Translations under genes and position numbers: made by a program
DNA from: Ga0077536 sp943370145
GTDB taxonomy: Bacteria > Pseudomonadota > Gammaproteobacteria > Ga0077536
DNA length: 29,952 nucleotides
Reading direction: 5' to 3'
Assembly: GCA_943370145.1 (NCBI GenBank)
Contig: CALRPY020000056.1
Location: 1-29,952, forward strand
Shown here: piece after piece, positions 6,192 to 13,262 of the stretch
Layout of the letters: every line of letters begins with the position of its first letter
Numbering within the stretch: the stretch's first letter is position 1
Notes under the pieces: generated by a model
Databases searched by the model: none
The model's input: only the letters and a program-made list of their open reading frames with translations
Told to the model about the DNA's origin: nothing

Positions 6192-7212
6192 TTACCTCAG
6201 GAGCCGCTGGCGGAAGAACTTGCTGCCCGTCGACTGGAGGGCATCCGAGAGCACGGAGCCCTGCAGGACGAACTGGGCGATGTTCTCGTCGCCGATGAGC
6301 GGCAGTTCCTGCGCGGGGTCGATGACGAACTTGAAGACTTCGACGATGACCGGGTTGTTGCTGTCCGCCGTGTTCAGGCCTTCGAAGCGCAGGTAGCGCT
6401 CCTGCATGCCTTGGGTGAGCGCGTCCACCTGCTTCTGCGCGGCATAGCTGTAGTCGACCGCGAGCGCCACGCCGTCGAAGGCCGACAGCGGCGTGCCGAC
6501 GGTGATGGTCTTGCCGAGTGTGTTCAGGTCGATGACGATCTGCGCGCTGGTCGCCGAGACGATGCGATGCACCTTGCCATTCACCAGCGCCGCGTCCGCG
6601 CCGGAGAAGCCGGAGAGCGCGACAAAGTCGCCGGCGGCAGCCGTGTTCGCCACGGTGATCGTGGTGGTGGCCCCGACGGTGATGGCGGTTGGCGCAGTGC
6701 CGCCGGTGGTCAGGCCGGCAACCGCGACGACGGCGCTATCGTTCATCTCGATCGAGCGGGCCGCGTCGTTCAGCTTGTAGTCCGTACGGGGTGGAATCGT
6801 TGGTGTAGGGCGTCAGGGTTGTGGCGCCGCGTTTCACGACGACGGACGACACCCGGGCGTTCGCCAACTTCAGAATCTTGCCGTTGTACAGGGTCACGCT
6901 CTCGGCGGTCACTGAACCCGCGGACAGGTTGGTGAAATCACCGCGCAGGGCGAGGGCCAGCACGTCCGCGGAGAAGTTCTCCAGCGTCATGGAGATGTTG
7001 CACTTCGTGTCGGTGGTCACGCGAAGGTCGGTCGCGCGCTGGCCGGACTGCGATTCCTTGTGCTCGAGCACCTGCGTCTCGATGTTGATGGCGCAGGCCG
7101 AGCAGTTGCCCACCTGTTCGAAGCCTTTCGGCCTGCCGTTGCCGTCCCGGGTGCCAATCATCAGCACACCTTGGCCGCTGTAGTAGTAGGACTGACGATC
7201 AAACGTCGGCAT
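6192..7212 (-). pseudogene. Phage major tail tube protein, split by a frameshift
   Basis: The first part (7212 to 6736 frame) begins MPTFDRQSYYYSGQGVLMIG and reads well to TTLTPYTNDST. The second part (frame ending at 6192) resumes with TDYKLNDAARSIEMNDSAVV and ends FVLQGSVLSDALQSTGSKFF. Joined across one base near 6784-6792 they form a single protein of about 339 residues, a normal length for a tail tube protein carrying an added domain. The break coincides with a four-base homopolymer (GGGG on the plus strand, 6788-6791), so a single-base insertion explains it; a sequencing error is also possible. The start has an excellent GGAGGAA ribosome-binding site. It forms the tail tube; order terminator-tube-chaperone-tape measure is conserved in siphophages. 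Confidence 0.7.
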
Positions 7213-7233
7213 GATGTTTCCTCCGTTATGGCG

Positions 7234-7650
7234 CTAGGTCAGTGCCGCAAAATGGGTGCGATAGACGGCCACGTACTGCGCCGTCGCGATACTGGCCGCG
7301 AGATCCGCGTCCTCGAGTTCCCAGCGGGTTCCTCCTTCGTCGAGCCGCAGGCACAGCCCGCCCAGGTTCTGGTCTGTCATCAGTGCGGCGTGCACGGCTT
7401 CCAGCAGGGTTTCCGCCGCCTGGTCAGGCGCCGCGCCGCGGGTGACCACGGCGATGGCCACGGTCACGCCGCGTTCCTGCTGGTTGTTGGTGCGCGCGCG
7501 CGGACTTTCGTCCAAGAGACGCACGCCAATCTGCTGCGCATCCGTGCGCGCCGCCGGAATCAGCGGGGAACGCTCGACGAGGCCGATCAGCGACGGCACG
7601 GCCTGCAGGCGTGTCAGCACCGCCTGGAGAATGGCCTCGCGCCGCGTCAT
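7234..7650 (-). CDS. Phage tail terminator / minor tail protein U-like
   Basis: This 138-residue protein starts MTRREAILQAVLTRLQAVPS and ends AQYVAVYRTHFAALT. The pattern of an N-terminal helix, a variable acidic loop, central strands (RGVTVAIAVVTRG) and a final RTHF-type strand is typical of tail terminator (gpU-like) or completion proteins, which cap the tail tube and stop its polymerisation. It overlaps the upstream gene by 4 bp (ATGA) and precedes the tube gene by 21 bp. It appears intact. The exact family name cannot be fixed without a profile search, but position and size fit. Confidence 0.6.
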   Translation of the reverse strand: MTRREAILQAVLTRLQAVPSLIGLVERSPLIPAARTDAQQIGVRLLDESPRARTNNQQERGVTVAIAVVTRGAAPDQAAETLLEAVHAALMTDQNLGGLCLRLDEGGTRWELEDADLAASIATAQYVAVYRTHFAALT

Positions 7651-7943
7651 GTCCGCTGCAGCAGCGCGCGCATGAGCTGTCCGTCGTCGATCGCCTCCGT
7701 GCGACCCACCGTGTAGCCGAGCCCGGCCACGGTCAGGGACTGTCCAGGCGCAAGCCCGACGAGGCTGCTGGCCGGATAGGTGATCTGATAGTCACGCGAT
7801 TGCACGGCCCCGCCGAGCATCAACTCGTCCGGCGTGCTGAGCAGGACAGGGGCGGTCTGCGCCGGGCCGACGGGCGGCGTCCATGCCGCGACGACCGCAA
7901 AGTCCTGGACAGCGAAGAATGCCGAGAGGTCGTCTCCGATCAC
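7647..7943 (-). CDS. Head-tail joining protein (gpFII/gp7-like)
   Basis: 98 residues, MIGDDLSAFFAVQDFAVVAA to DDGQLMRALLQRT. The beta-rich sequence with PGQSLTVAGLGYTVGRTEAI and the location one gene upstream of the tail terminator match small head-tail attachment proteins, which connect connector and tail in siphophages. It is the first intact gene of the tail module. Upstream, a short minus-strand frame ends AGHQQKVRAQDPAA then TGA at about 7946, probably the remaining tail of the preceding head gene. The assignment rests on size, order and general look. Confidence 0.55.
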   Translation of the reverse strand: MIGDDLSAFFAVQDFAVVAAWTPPVGPAQTAPVLLSTPDELMLGGAVQSRDYQITYPASSLVGLAPGQSLTVAGLGYTVGRTEAIDDGQLMRALLQRT

Positions 7944-8128
7944 ACGTCAGGCCGCCGGGTCCTGGGCGCGGACCTTCTGTTGATGGCCGGCACGGGTTGC
8001 GTTTCGCGAAAAACGAAACGTGCTAATTACCGCCCCGCGTTAACCGCCGTCGATCCGGCGGATATACCCAGCACGAATTTGACACTCAGCACGTGTCCGA
8101 CTTTATTTTCGTCTTCTCGGCGCTTCAG
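7944..8128. other. Boundary between prophage remnant and Sel1 gene
   Basis: No gene is seen. After about 50 bp of the preceding phage gene the composition becomes AT-richer. The stretch contains two hairpins, CGTTTCG/CGAAACG (8000-8020) and CCGCCG/CGGCGG (8044-8061), and a promoter-like sequence (8079-8107). It marks the point where the prophage head genes were lost. Confidence 0.5.
8079..8107 (+). promoter_or_regulatory. Promoter-like sequence reading antisense into the Sel1 gene
   Basis: A perfect TTGACA (8079-8084), 17 bp, then TTTATT (8102-8107). An inverted repeat GACAC-N7-GTGTC (8081-8097) covers the -35 and spacer like an operator. Downstream on this strand no gene is evident, only the 3' end of the opposite Sel1 gene; it may be a leftover from a lost gene. 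Confidence 0.35.
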
Positions 8129-8899
8129 CTACTTCGAGTGCTTTTCAAGCCACTCGCGCGCTAGCCTATGGGCTTCGGCGAGATGTTCCGGCGCCATCTG
8201 TGGTGCGAGAACGTCCCGGATCACGCTTTCCTCACCATTTTCTGCCGCTAAAATGCTCCACATCACCGCCCGAACGTCGTCCCGCAGCACTCCGTGGCCT
8301 TGATGGTAGAAGTATGCAAGCAGCACCAGCGCGCGCGTATTCCCCTTTTCCGCAGCAATGCAGAACCATTCGATATCGATCGTCGGCTTACCATCTTGGT
8401 AGAGAACTTTTACGCTGCGAACGTTTGACAATGCTCCATGGTCGATTTTCCAAATCGTACCGTCATCTTCTACATAAAGTCCCGAGCCAAACCCAGACAT
8501 TCCTACGAACGTCATGAAGCGATCGAAAGGGAAATCCGCGAACGTCTTTTCATTGGTCGCACCGCTTACCCATCCCTGGAATACTGGCGAACTGACCAAG
8601 CGTGACTTAGCGAAAAAGTCCCAAAGCCGAACTATCAGCACGAACCATCTAGGCGAGTGTTCAAACGTTTCCCGCAGGATCGGAGTAGCAAACTGGACTT
8701 TCATTCCCAGAATTAATACAGCGCTGACGGGCACCTTCTTGCTGTCATTCCGCCTCAATGCGCCCTGAAAAGGCTCAAAACAGGCTTCTGGGGAAGAAAG
8801 GCCTCCATAAACACCGAGTCGGGCTCGACCAAATCGGAGGTCTAGCATCTGTTCTTCAAAGCCGAATTTTCGGAGATGGTCAAGAAGGGTAATTTCCAT
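8129..8899 (-). CDS. Sel1-repeat-containing protein of unknown function
   Basis: 256 residues. The first 170 residues (MEITLLDHLRKFGFEEQMLD onward) match no family I recognise. The C-terminal part holds at least one clear Sel1-like repeat: AAEKGNTRALVLLAYFYHQG, then GVLRDDVRAVMWSILAAENG, about residues 182-220. Sel1 repeats are TPR-like alpha-solenoids that mediate protein contacts. No signal peptide or membrane segment is visible. Base composition is clearly AT-richer than everything around it, so it was probably acquired separately. It stands alone on the minus strand with a weak ribosome-binding site. Its place beside toxin-antitoxin genes and a prophage makes an accessory role (immunity, defence) possible but unsupported. 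Confidence 0.75.
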   Translation of the reverse strand: MEITLLDHLRKFGFEEQMLDLRFGRARLGVYGGLSSPEACFEPFQGALRRNDSKKVPVSAVLILGMKVQFATPILRETFEHSPRWFVLIVRLWDFFAKSRLVSSPVFQGWVSGATNEKTFADFPFDRFMTFVGMSGFGSGLYVEDDGTIWKIDHGALSNVRSVKVLYQDGKPTIDIEWFCIAAEKGNTRALVLLAYFYHQGHGVLRDDVRAVMWSILAAENGEESVIRDVLAPQMAPEHLAEAHRLAREWLEKHSK

Positions 8900-9376
8900 G
8901 TCGGCTCATATGATGTTCACCCATGGTCTCGCGCGTCAGCGACTCCTTGGCCGATTCCACCATGCCAAGTGCACTTCCTGCCAGACAGTCCTGTCACCCG
9001 CTTTGTTGAACCCACCGTCGCCAATCAGGCGACGAAATGAGATAGCGGATTTGGATGAAACCTTACCTCGAGTTGGCGCTCCTGGAGATCCATGCGACCA
9101 CCGCTGGCCGTCATCGGCGGCACTGACCCTCGAGATGAGCGCTTCGTGCGGGCTACAGTAGGCCCTCGCCATCGAGGGCACCTCGACGCAGACCACCTTA
9201 TGGAACTCTTCAGCTTCAACTGCTTGGCGGCGCTCAACCACGTCTACGCCATGAGTGAACAGATAAGCGCTACGGTCGCACATCCACGAGGTGCGGGCCG
9301 CTCCGTACACATAACCTGACCAATGCTTGACTCAGTCAGGGTACGGCCTCCTCCGAAGCAAGCGCATGCTGATCGC
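8900..9376. other. Stretch without a recognisable gene
   Basis: Open frames exist on both strands, for example 8936-9310 minus (124 residues, ending TVWQEVHLAWWNRPRSR), but none has a recognisable motif or good ribosome-binding site. The composition is intermediate between the AT-richer Sel1 gene and the GC-rich flank. It may contain a decayed gene. Confidence 0.4.
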
Positions 9377-9405
9377 TTGCCAGCCACCTGGCTCGGCACT
9401 ACATT
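9377..9405 (+). promoter_or_regulatory. Promoter of the winged-helix/nucleotidyltransferase operon
   Basis: TTGCCA (9377-9382), 17 bp, TACATT (9400-9405). The predicted start of transcription (about 9412) falls at the centre of the adjacent palindrome. Confidence 0.45.
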
Positions 9406-9426
9406 CGCTATTCGCGAATAGCGAAT
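9403..9426. promoter_or_regulatory. 24-bp perfect palindrome, probable operator
   Basis: Centre between 9414 and 9415; each half reads ATTCGCTATTCG. It overlaps the -10 and start of transcription and ends 13 bp before the ATG at 9440. This is where a dimeric helix-turn-helix repressor, presumably the first gene product, would block transcription. Confidence 0.7.
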
Positions 9427-9439
9427 ATCTGGAGTGCCC

Positions 9440-9985
9440 ATGGCCAGAGCCCCCTCGAATCCGCAACCTGTCCTGCGTCCACAGGATCTGGTCGTCCTGC
9501 TGCGGCTGGCACTGGAGCAAGGCCCTGCGCCGAGCTACTCGGCGCTCGGCACGGAGCTGGGACTCACCGCCTCGGAAGTCCACGCGGCGGTGGAGCGGGC
9601 GGTGGCGGCCCAGCTCGCGCTCAAGGGCGAAGACGGCAAACCGATGGCAATCCGCGCTGCGCTCCGTCTGTTCCTGCAGCATGGCGCCCGCTACTGCTTC
9701 CCGGCCACCCGCGGCAGTCTCACGCGCGGCGTGCCTACCGGCTACGCCGCCGCACCGCTCAAGGACCTGATCCTGCCGGGGAACGACCCGCCCCCCGTCT
9801 GGCCGAGCCCATATGGCACCGTGCGCGGCATCGCCTTGCATCCGCTCTATCCAACGGTGCCGGACGCGGCATCGCGCAATCCGGCGCTCTACGAGTTGCT
9901 GGCCCTGTTCGATGCCGTGCGGGGCGGCAGCGCGCGCGAGCGGGCGCTCGCGGTGGAAATGCTCGAAAAGCGGCTTTCAGGATGA
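9440..9985 (+). CDS. Winged-helix DNA-binding protein, putative antitoxin of a nucleotidyltransferase
   Basis: 181 residues. Residues about 10-60 look like a winged helix: QDLVVLLRLALEQG, then YSALGTELGLTASEVHAAVE. The rest includes FLQHGARYCFPATRGSLTRG and VPTGYAAAPL, a segment I associate with conserved partners of small nucleotidyltransferases. The ATG at 9440 is preceded by GGAG five bases upstream; the GTG at 9434 is inside that site and unlikely. It overlaps the nucleotidyltransferase gene by 4 bp (ATGA). With the palindrome directly upstream, it probably represses its own operon and may neutralise the second protein, as AbiEi does for AbiEii. Specific function is inferred. Confidence 0.65.
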   Translation: MARAPSNPQPVLRPQDLVVLLRLALEQGPAPSYSALGTELGLTASEVHAAVERAVAAQLALKGEDGKPMAIRAALRLFLQHGARYCFPATRGSLTRGVPTGYAAAPLKDLILPGNDPPPVWPSPYGTVRGIALHPLYPTVPDAASRNPALYELLALFDAVRGGSARERALAVEMLEKRLSG

Positions 9986-10692
9986 ATGCGAACGATCCCA
10001 ATGTCGCACTGGTCGAGCTCGTCGCCGAACATCTCGGCGACAATTTGCTCAAGGAACTGGTGTTCGTGGGCGGGGCGGTCGCCGGGCTCCTGATCACCGA
10101 TCCGGCCACACCTGCCATCCGCCCCACGCAGGATGTCGACGTGATCTGCAGCGCGCTGGCGCTGGGCGATTACTACCGGCTCGGCACGCTGATGAAAGCA
10201 CGCGGCTTCGCGGAGGATCAGCGGCCCGGCGCCCCGGTCTGCCGCTGGCGCATCGGCGACCTGGCGGTCGACGTGATGCCCACGTCCAGCGAGATTCTCG
10301 GTTTCTCCAACCGCTGGTATTCCCTCGCGCTGGAAAGCGCGGTCCCGCTCGTGCTGCCGAGTTCGCGCAGCATCCGGGTCGTGACCGCGCCGGTGTTCGT
10401 GGCCACGAAGCTGGAGGCCTTCGCCGGCCGCGGTAACGCCGATTACCTGTCCAGCCACGACCTCGAGGATCTAATTGCGGTGGTGGACGGCCGCGCGACT
10501 CTGCTCGCGGAGTGCCGCGCGAGTCCGCCGGAACTCAAGGCCTGGTTGGCTGAGCAGGTAGCGACCCTGCTCGCGACACCTGCCTTCGTCGAGGCCCTCT
10601 CCGGCCATCTCCCGGGTGACGTCGCCAGTCAGGGGCGCCTGCCGGGCCTGAAGCGGAAACTGCAGGATATCTCCGCACTGGTGGCCTCATGA
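9982..10692 (+). CDS. Nucleotidyltransferase-fold protein, putative AbiEii-like toxin
   Basis: 236 residues. It has the DNA polymerase beta-type nucleotidyltransferase signature: FVGGAVAGLL (G30-G31), RPTQDVDVI with D51 and D53, and a third acidic residue in LAVDVMP (D97). These bind metal and transfer a nucleotide from NTP to a substrate. APVFVATKLEAFAGRG and SSHDLEDLIAVVDGR further on are the conserved K and D/E motifs seen in AbiEii/JHP933-like toxins, some of which modify tRNA 3' ends. The gene is translationally coupled to the winged-helix gene. All motifs are present, so it looks active. A type IV toxin or phage-defence role fits the island context but has not been shown for this pair. 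Confidence 0.7.
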   Translation: MNANDPNVALVELVAEHLGDNLLKELVFVGGAVAGLLITDPATPAIRPTQDVDVICSALALGDYYRLGTLMKARGFAEDQRPGAPVCRWRIGDLAVDVMPTSSEILGFSNRWYSLALESAVPLVLPSSRSIRVVTAPVFVATKLEAFAGRGNADYLSSHDLEDLIAVVDGRATLLAECRASPPELKAWLAEQVATLLATPAFVEALSGHLPGDVASQGRLPGLKRKLQDISALVAS

Positions 10693-10733
10693 GCGCTCCC
10701 TCGGCCGCCATGCATGCGGGATTCAGTGGCTGC

Positions 10734-10768
10734 GAATCGCAACCCACCCCCGCCGGCTTGGAATCCCG
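10734..10768 (+). repeat. Dispersed repeat, copy A (promoter-like)
   Basis: CGAATCGCAA then CCACCCCC and CTTGGAATCCCG match copy B at 12625-12661 with a 2-nt length difference in the middle. TCGCAA (10737-10742) and TGGAAT (10759-10764), 16 bp apart, could be -35 and -10. Both copies are followed by GC-rich dyad symmetry and, 190-240 bp later, by a plus-strand gene. Confidence 0.45.
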
Positions 10769-10769
10769 T

Positions 10770-10795
10770 CCGGGCACCTGCGCGCAGGTGCCCGG
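10770..10795. repeat. 26-bp perfect palindrome
   Basis: Perfect self-complementary sequence centred between 10782 and 10783, half-site CCGGGCACCTGCG. On RNA it would give a strong hairpin with no T-tract after it. It could be a protein-binding site or a structured leader downstream of repeat A. Confidence 0.7.
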
Positions 10796-11008
10796 TGCAG
10801 CGGCGCCGCCCGGGGCCCATATATCGGCGCACAAACGACCGCCCATCCAGCTGGGAAACCCGAGACAATCCCGGCGCTTGCTTCGTCTCCACTCCGGTAT
10901 TTTCGGTTTTCACCAGCTGAGCCAAGTGTTCGATAGCCAACCATCTGCTGGCCCGGGCCGCATCGCGCTGTGTGCCCAGGCGCAGGCACCGTCACCCAGG
11001 ACACCTCG

Positions 11009-11506
11009 ATGACCTCTCGCAGGGCATTCCTCAGCTTTGCCTTCACGGCAATCATTGCCTCAGCCGCTGAGCCGGCTGCGGCTCGACGTCGATTCCGACT
11101 CCAAGGCCGCGGTATCGGTCGTGGTTCCAGCCACGCTGGCCCCGTGATGTCTCGGGAAGAACTTCGGTTCTGTGTGACTCAGGAGGAGCGCATAGACCAT
11201 CTCGAGCAAGCCGTTTCGGAGCAAGAACGAGCCGTTGCAATCGAGCGCCTTCAATTGGAGGAAAGTGAAAGCGCGCTGGCGGATGCCAAGGCGGGAGTGG
11301 ACGTTTACAGTCAATCGTCGGTCGACGAGTTCAACAAAAAGGTGGAGCGCCACGGCGACCTGGTCGACCGGTACAACGGGCGGCTGCCGCTCGTGAACCA
11401 GAAAATCACGGCTCGCAACGAAGCCGTGGACACGTACAACTCGGCTTGCGCGGAGAAGGCTTACTTCGAGGACGATCTCGCCATCATCAAGGCGGAACGG
11501 AGGTAA
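11009..11506 (+). CDS. Secreted coiled-coil protein of unknown function
   Basis: 165 residues from the ATG at 11009. An N-terminal signal peptide is likely: MTSRRAFLSFAFTAIIASAA with cleavage near AEPAAA (residues 20-25). The mature part is mostly helical, with heptad-like EERIDHLEQAVSEQERAVAI, then LQLEESESALADAKAGV and NKKVERHGDLVDRYNGRLPL. Two cysteines, one in LRFCVTQ and one near the end in NSACAEKAYFEDDL, could form a disulfide clamping the coiled coil. Related small periplasmic proteins with the N-x-x-V-x-x-Y-N pattern occur in gammaproteobacteria, with no known role. The frame is open 39 nt upstream, but the signal peptide fixes the start. Confidence 0.75.
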   Translation: MTSRRAFLSFAFTAIIASAAEPAAARRRFRLQGRGIGRGSSHAGPVMSREELRFCVTQEERIDHLEQAVSEQERAVAIERLQLEESESALADAKAGVDVYSQSSVDEFNKKVERHGDLVDRYNGRLPLVNQKITARNEAVDTYNSACAEKAYFEDDLAIIKAERR

Positions 11507-11676
11507 GTGGCCAACAATGGGCTACAGGCTCCCGTTCGCCGGCGCTGAGTCGCGCCGGGGAGCCTCATCGAATCCGCCTCGATGGCGTCCGTTACAGCGG
11601 GGCGGGTTTCAGCGGGGGGGGGGCTTTCCACGATGCGGGGTTCGTTTCAGCCTCTTCGCCCGGAGACGCAGCAGGC
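11507..11676. other. Short intergenic stretch with a G10 run
   Basis: No gene is seen between the convergent neighbours. Ten consecutive Gs at 11614-11623 are notable because such a tract could vary in length or be a sequencing weak spot. Confidence 0.5.
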
Positions 11677-12405
11677 TCAGTGCAGCTTGGCCGGCGCCCC
11701 GCAGCACTTCTTGAACTTCTTGCCGCTGCCGCACGGGCAAGGCTCGTTGCGCCCCACCTTGGCCTGAAGCGCACGGGCCACGGTCTGTTCGTGAACCGCC
11801 TGACGATGCGGTAGCCAGTGGGCGTGCATGCCGAGGACCGCGGCGGGAATCTGCAGCGACAGCTCGCTCCGCTGAGACGGCGTATCCGTCAACTCGTCCT
11901 GCTCGGGGCAGAAGTCTTCCTCGCCCAGCAGGCCGATCGGCCGGTACCAGGCCTGGCCCTGTTCCGTCTCCAGCAGCGGCTGCCAGTCGGCGCGGCAGAG
12001 ATCCATACCCTGCACGAATCCCAAGGCCCACCCTTCGGCGTCGTCCCACTCACGACCTTCGAACTCGATGGCGGACCATATGGGGAAGATGTCAGGCGGG
12101 TCGTCTTCGAGCGAGGCGATGATGCTGTTGAAGTGGCGCATCACCAATTCCAGCATCCGGTTGAACTGCTGGAGGTCCCGCGCGGCCGGCACCATGCCCT
12201 GGGCCGCGGTCTGTCCCCAGATGGGGGGCAGCCACTGCTGGGGTAGCAGCGTCGTGGGCCCGATGGCTACGGCGTGAAGATAGCCGTCCATGATGTCGAA
12301 GCTCATCGCCACGGCCCCGTCGCGGTCCTCCAGCAGGAAATCTTCGAGTTCCTGGACTTCCTCGTCCGAAAGCGGCGAGAAGACGAGCGGGGCCGGTTGC
12401 GTCAT
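11677..12405 (-). CDS. YecA/UPF0149 family protein with C-terminal SEC-C zinc motif
   Basis: 242 residues. The N-terminal 190 residues form the all-helical UPF0149 (YgfB/YecA) domain: LSDEEVQELEDFLL, then FDIMDGYLHAVAIGP (the conserved D-G-x-L-x-A motif), AAEGWALGFVQG-type helix DDAEGWALGFVQGMD. The C-terminus carries RNEPCPCGSGKKFKKCCG, the SEC-C zinc-binding motif with C223, C225, C234 and C235, also found at the end of SecA. E. coli YecA uses this motif to bind metal and ribosomes, so a link to nascent-chain handling is possible. The gene is complete and isolated, transcribed towards the secreted protein gene. Confidence 0.9.
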   Translation of the reverse strand: MTQPAPLVFSPLSDEEVQELEDFLLEDRDGAVAMSFDIMDGYLHAVAIGPTTLLPQQWLPPIWGQTAAQGMVPAARDLQQFNRMLELVMRHFNSIIASLEDDPPDIFPIWSAIEFEGREWDDAEGWALGFVQGMDLCRADWQPLLETEQGQAWYRPIGLLGEEDFCPEQDELTDTPSQRSELSLQIPAAVLGMHAHWLPHRQAVHEQTVARALQAKVGRNEPCPCGSGKKFKKCCGAPAKLH

Positions 12406-12467
12406 AGGTTGGCGGTCTCTGCTGACTGCATCGAAGCGATTCCGATAATCCCCGGTACGCGGGACGG

Positions 12468-12638
12468 TCAGGTTTTACTTTCGTGTGGGTGCTCCAGCCA
12501 GTCAAGCAGACGCGAAAGGTCGACGTCCGGGGCCCCTTGCAGGAAATCGGCAGGCGAAACACAGGCGGCCGCCAGGTCGGGGCGGGCCAGGGCGACTTCG
12601 GGCGCTTCGCCGCCCCATCGCCACGAATCGCAAGCCAC
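12468..12638 (-). CDS. Possible small protein or gene remnant
   Basis: From a GTG at 12638 the minus strand encodes 56 residues: ACDSWRWGGEAPEVALARPD, then AACVSPADFLQGAPDVDLSR and LLDWLEHPHESKT. Its composition looks more protein-like than the other two minus frames. It would precede the yecA-like gene in the same direction. No family is recognised and there is no clear ribosome-binding site. It overlaps repeat B, so it could equally be chance. Confidence 0.2.
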   Translation of the reverse strand: MACDSWRWGGEAPEVALARPDLAAACVSPADFLQGAPDVDLSRLLDWLEHPHESKT

Positions 12639-12661
12639 CCCCCCACTCGCTTAGAATCCCG
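12625..12661 (+). repeat. Dispersed repeat, copy B (promoter-like)
   Basis: Second copy of the CGAATCGCAA-x-CCACCCCC ... CTTRGAATCCCG segment. TCGCAA (12628-12633) and TAGAAT (12652-12657), 18 bp apart, are possible -35 and -10 boxes for the operon starting at 12855, which would have a leader of about 190 nt. Confidence 0.45.
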
Positions 12662-12854
12662 CCCTGGTTCCCGCTCGCGGGCGCCTGGCCGGGCTGCGCT
12701 GCGTGGCATGTACACACATGCGTACACACGGCAGGCTCTTCTCAGGAAAAATCCAATAGATCCAGGCGCTTGCCCGCCAATACGAACTTCTGCATCGGCA
12801 AATGATCGACCGCCCTTCCACCAATCCGCCGCCCCCGAGCGAGAGAAGCAGGCC

Positions 12855-13247
12855 ATGAGCGTCCAGATTGAAGTGTCCTTTGGTGAGCTCCTCGACAAGA
12901 TCACGATTCTCGAGATCAAGCGCGAGCGCATCGCGGACCCCCGGAAGCTCGCCAACGTCACGCGGGAACTCGCCAGTCTCACCAGCATCTGGGCCGGTCT
13001 CGAACTTGGCGCGGTGGCCGCGGCCGTGGACGAGGTCCGCAGTGAGCTGCGGGAGGTCAACGAGCGTTTGTGGGTCATTGAGGACGACATCCGCGAGCTC
13101 GAGCGCCAGCGTCGTTTCGACGCGGACTTCATCGCGCTCGCGCGCAGCGTCTATCAGGTCAATGACCAGCGCGCACGCCACAAGCGCCGCGTCGATGAGC
13201 TGCTGGGCTCGCGGCTCGTCGAGGAAAAATCCTACGCGCCCTACTGA
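12855..13247 (+). CDS. DUF6165 family protein at the head of an LPS operon
   Basis: 130 residues beginning MSVQIEVSFGELLDKITILE and IKRERIADPRKLANV. Predicted almost entirely helical; WVIEDDIRELERQRRFDADF and VYQVNDQRARHKRRVDELLG are characteristic. I recognise it as DUF6165, a family found next to glycosyltransferases. No enzymatic residues are known. It is the first gene of a plus-strand operon, 15 bp before a GT9 gene, and probably assists or regulates surface-glycan assembly. SD-like AGCAGG lies 6 bp before the ATG. Cytosolic; no signal or membrane segment. Confidence 0.75.
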   Translation: MSVQIEVSFGELLDKITILEIKRERIADPRKLANVTRELASLTSIWAGLELGAVAAAVDEVRSELREVNERLWVIEDDIRELERQRRFDADFIALARSVYQVNDQRARHKRRVDELLGSRLVEEKSYAPY

Positions 13248-13262
13248 CGCGCGCCCCAACCC

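Larger units (their letters stand above)
10693..11008. other. Intergenic stretch with repeat A and a 26-bp palindrome
   Basis: No gene is seen. It contains a segment repeated near 12,625 and a long palindrome, listed separately. The ATATAT of a short AT-rich step (about 10820-10826) and ordinary sequence make up the rest. It probably contains the promoter and leader of the secreted protein at 11009. Confidence 0.5.
12406..12854. other. Intergenic stretch with repeat B and upstream region of the LPS operon
   Basis: About 450 bp between divergent genes. It holds a possible small minus-strand frame (12468-12638), repeat B (12625-12661), and GTACACAC repeated at 12710-12717 and 12723-12730. The promoter of the DUF6165-GT9-GT9-GT4 operon should lie here. 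Confidence 0.5.

Noticed and set aside
8936..9310. 124-codon minus-strand frame ending TVWQEVHLAWWNRPRSR
   Set aside because: No family is recognised, no good ribosome-binding site, and other frames overlap it. It is mentioned as an unassigned stretch, not called as a gene.
10734..12661. Repeats A and B as attachment sites flanking an island
   Set aside because: The DNA between them encodes ordinary core-like proteins (coiled-coil, YecA type), there is no tRNA gene or integrase, and the copies differ at several positions.
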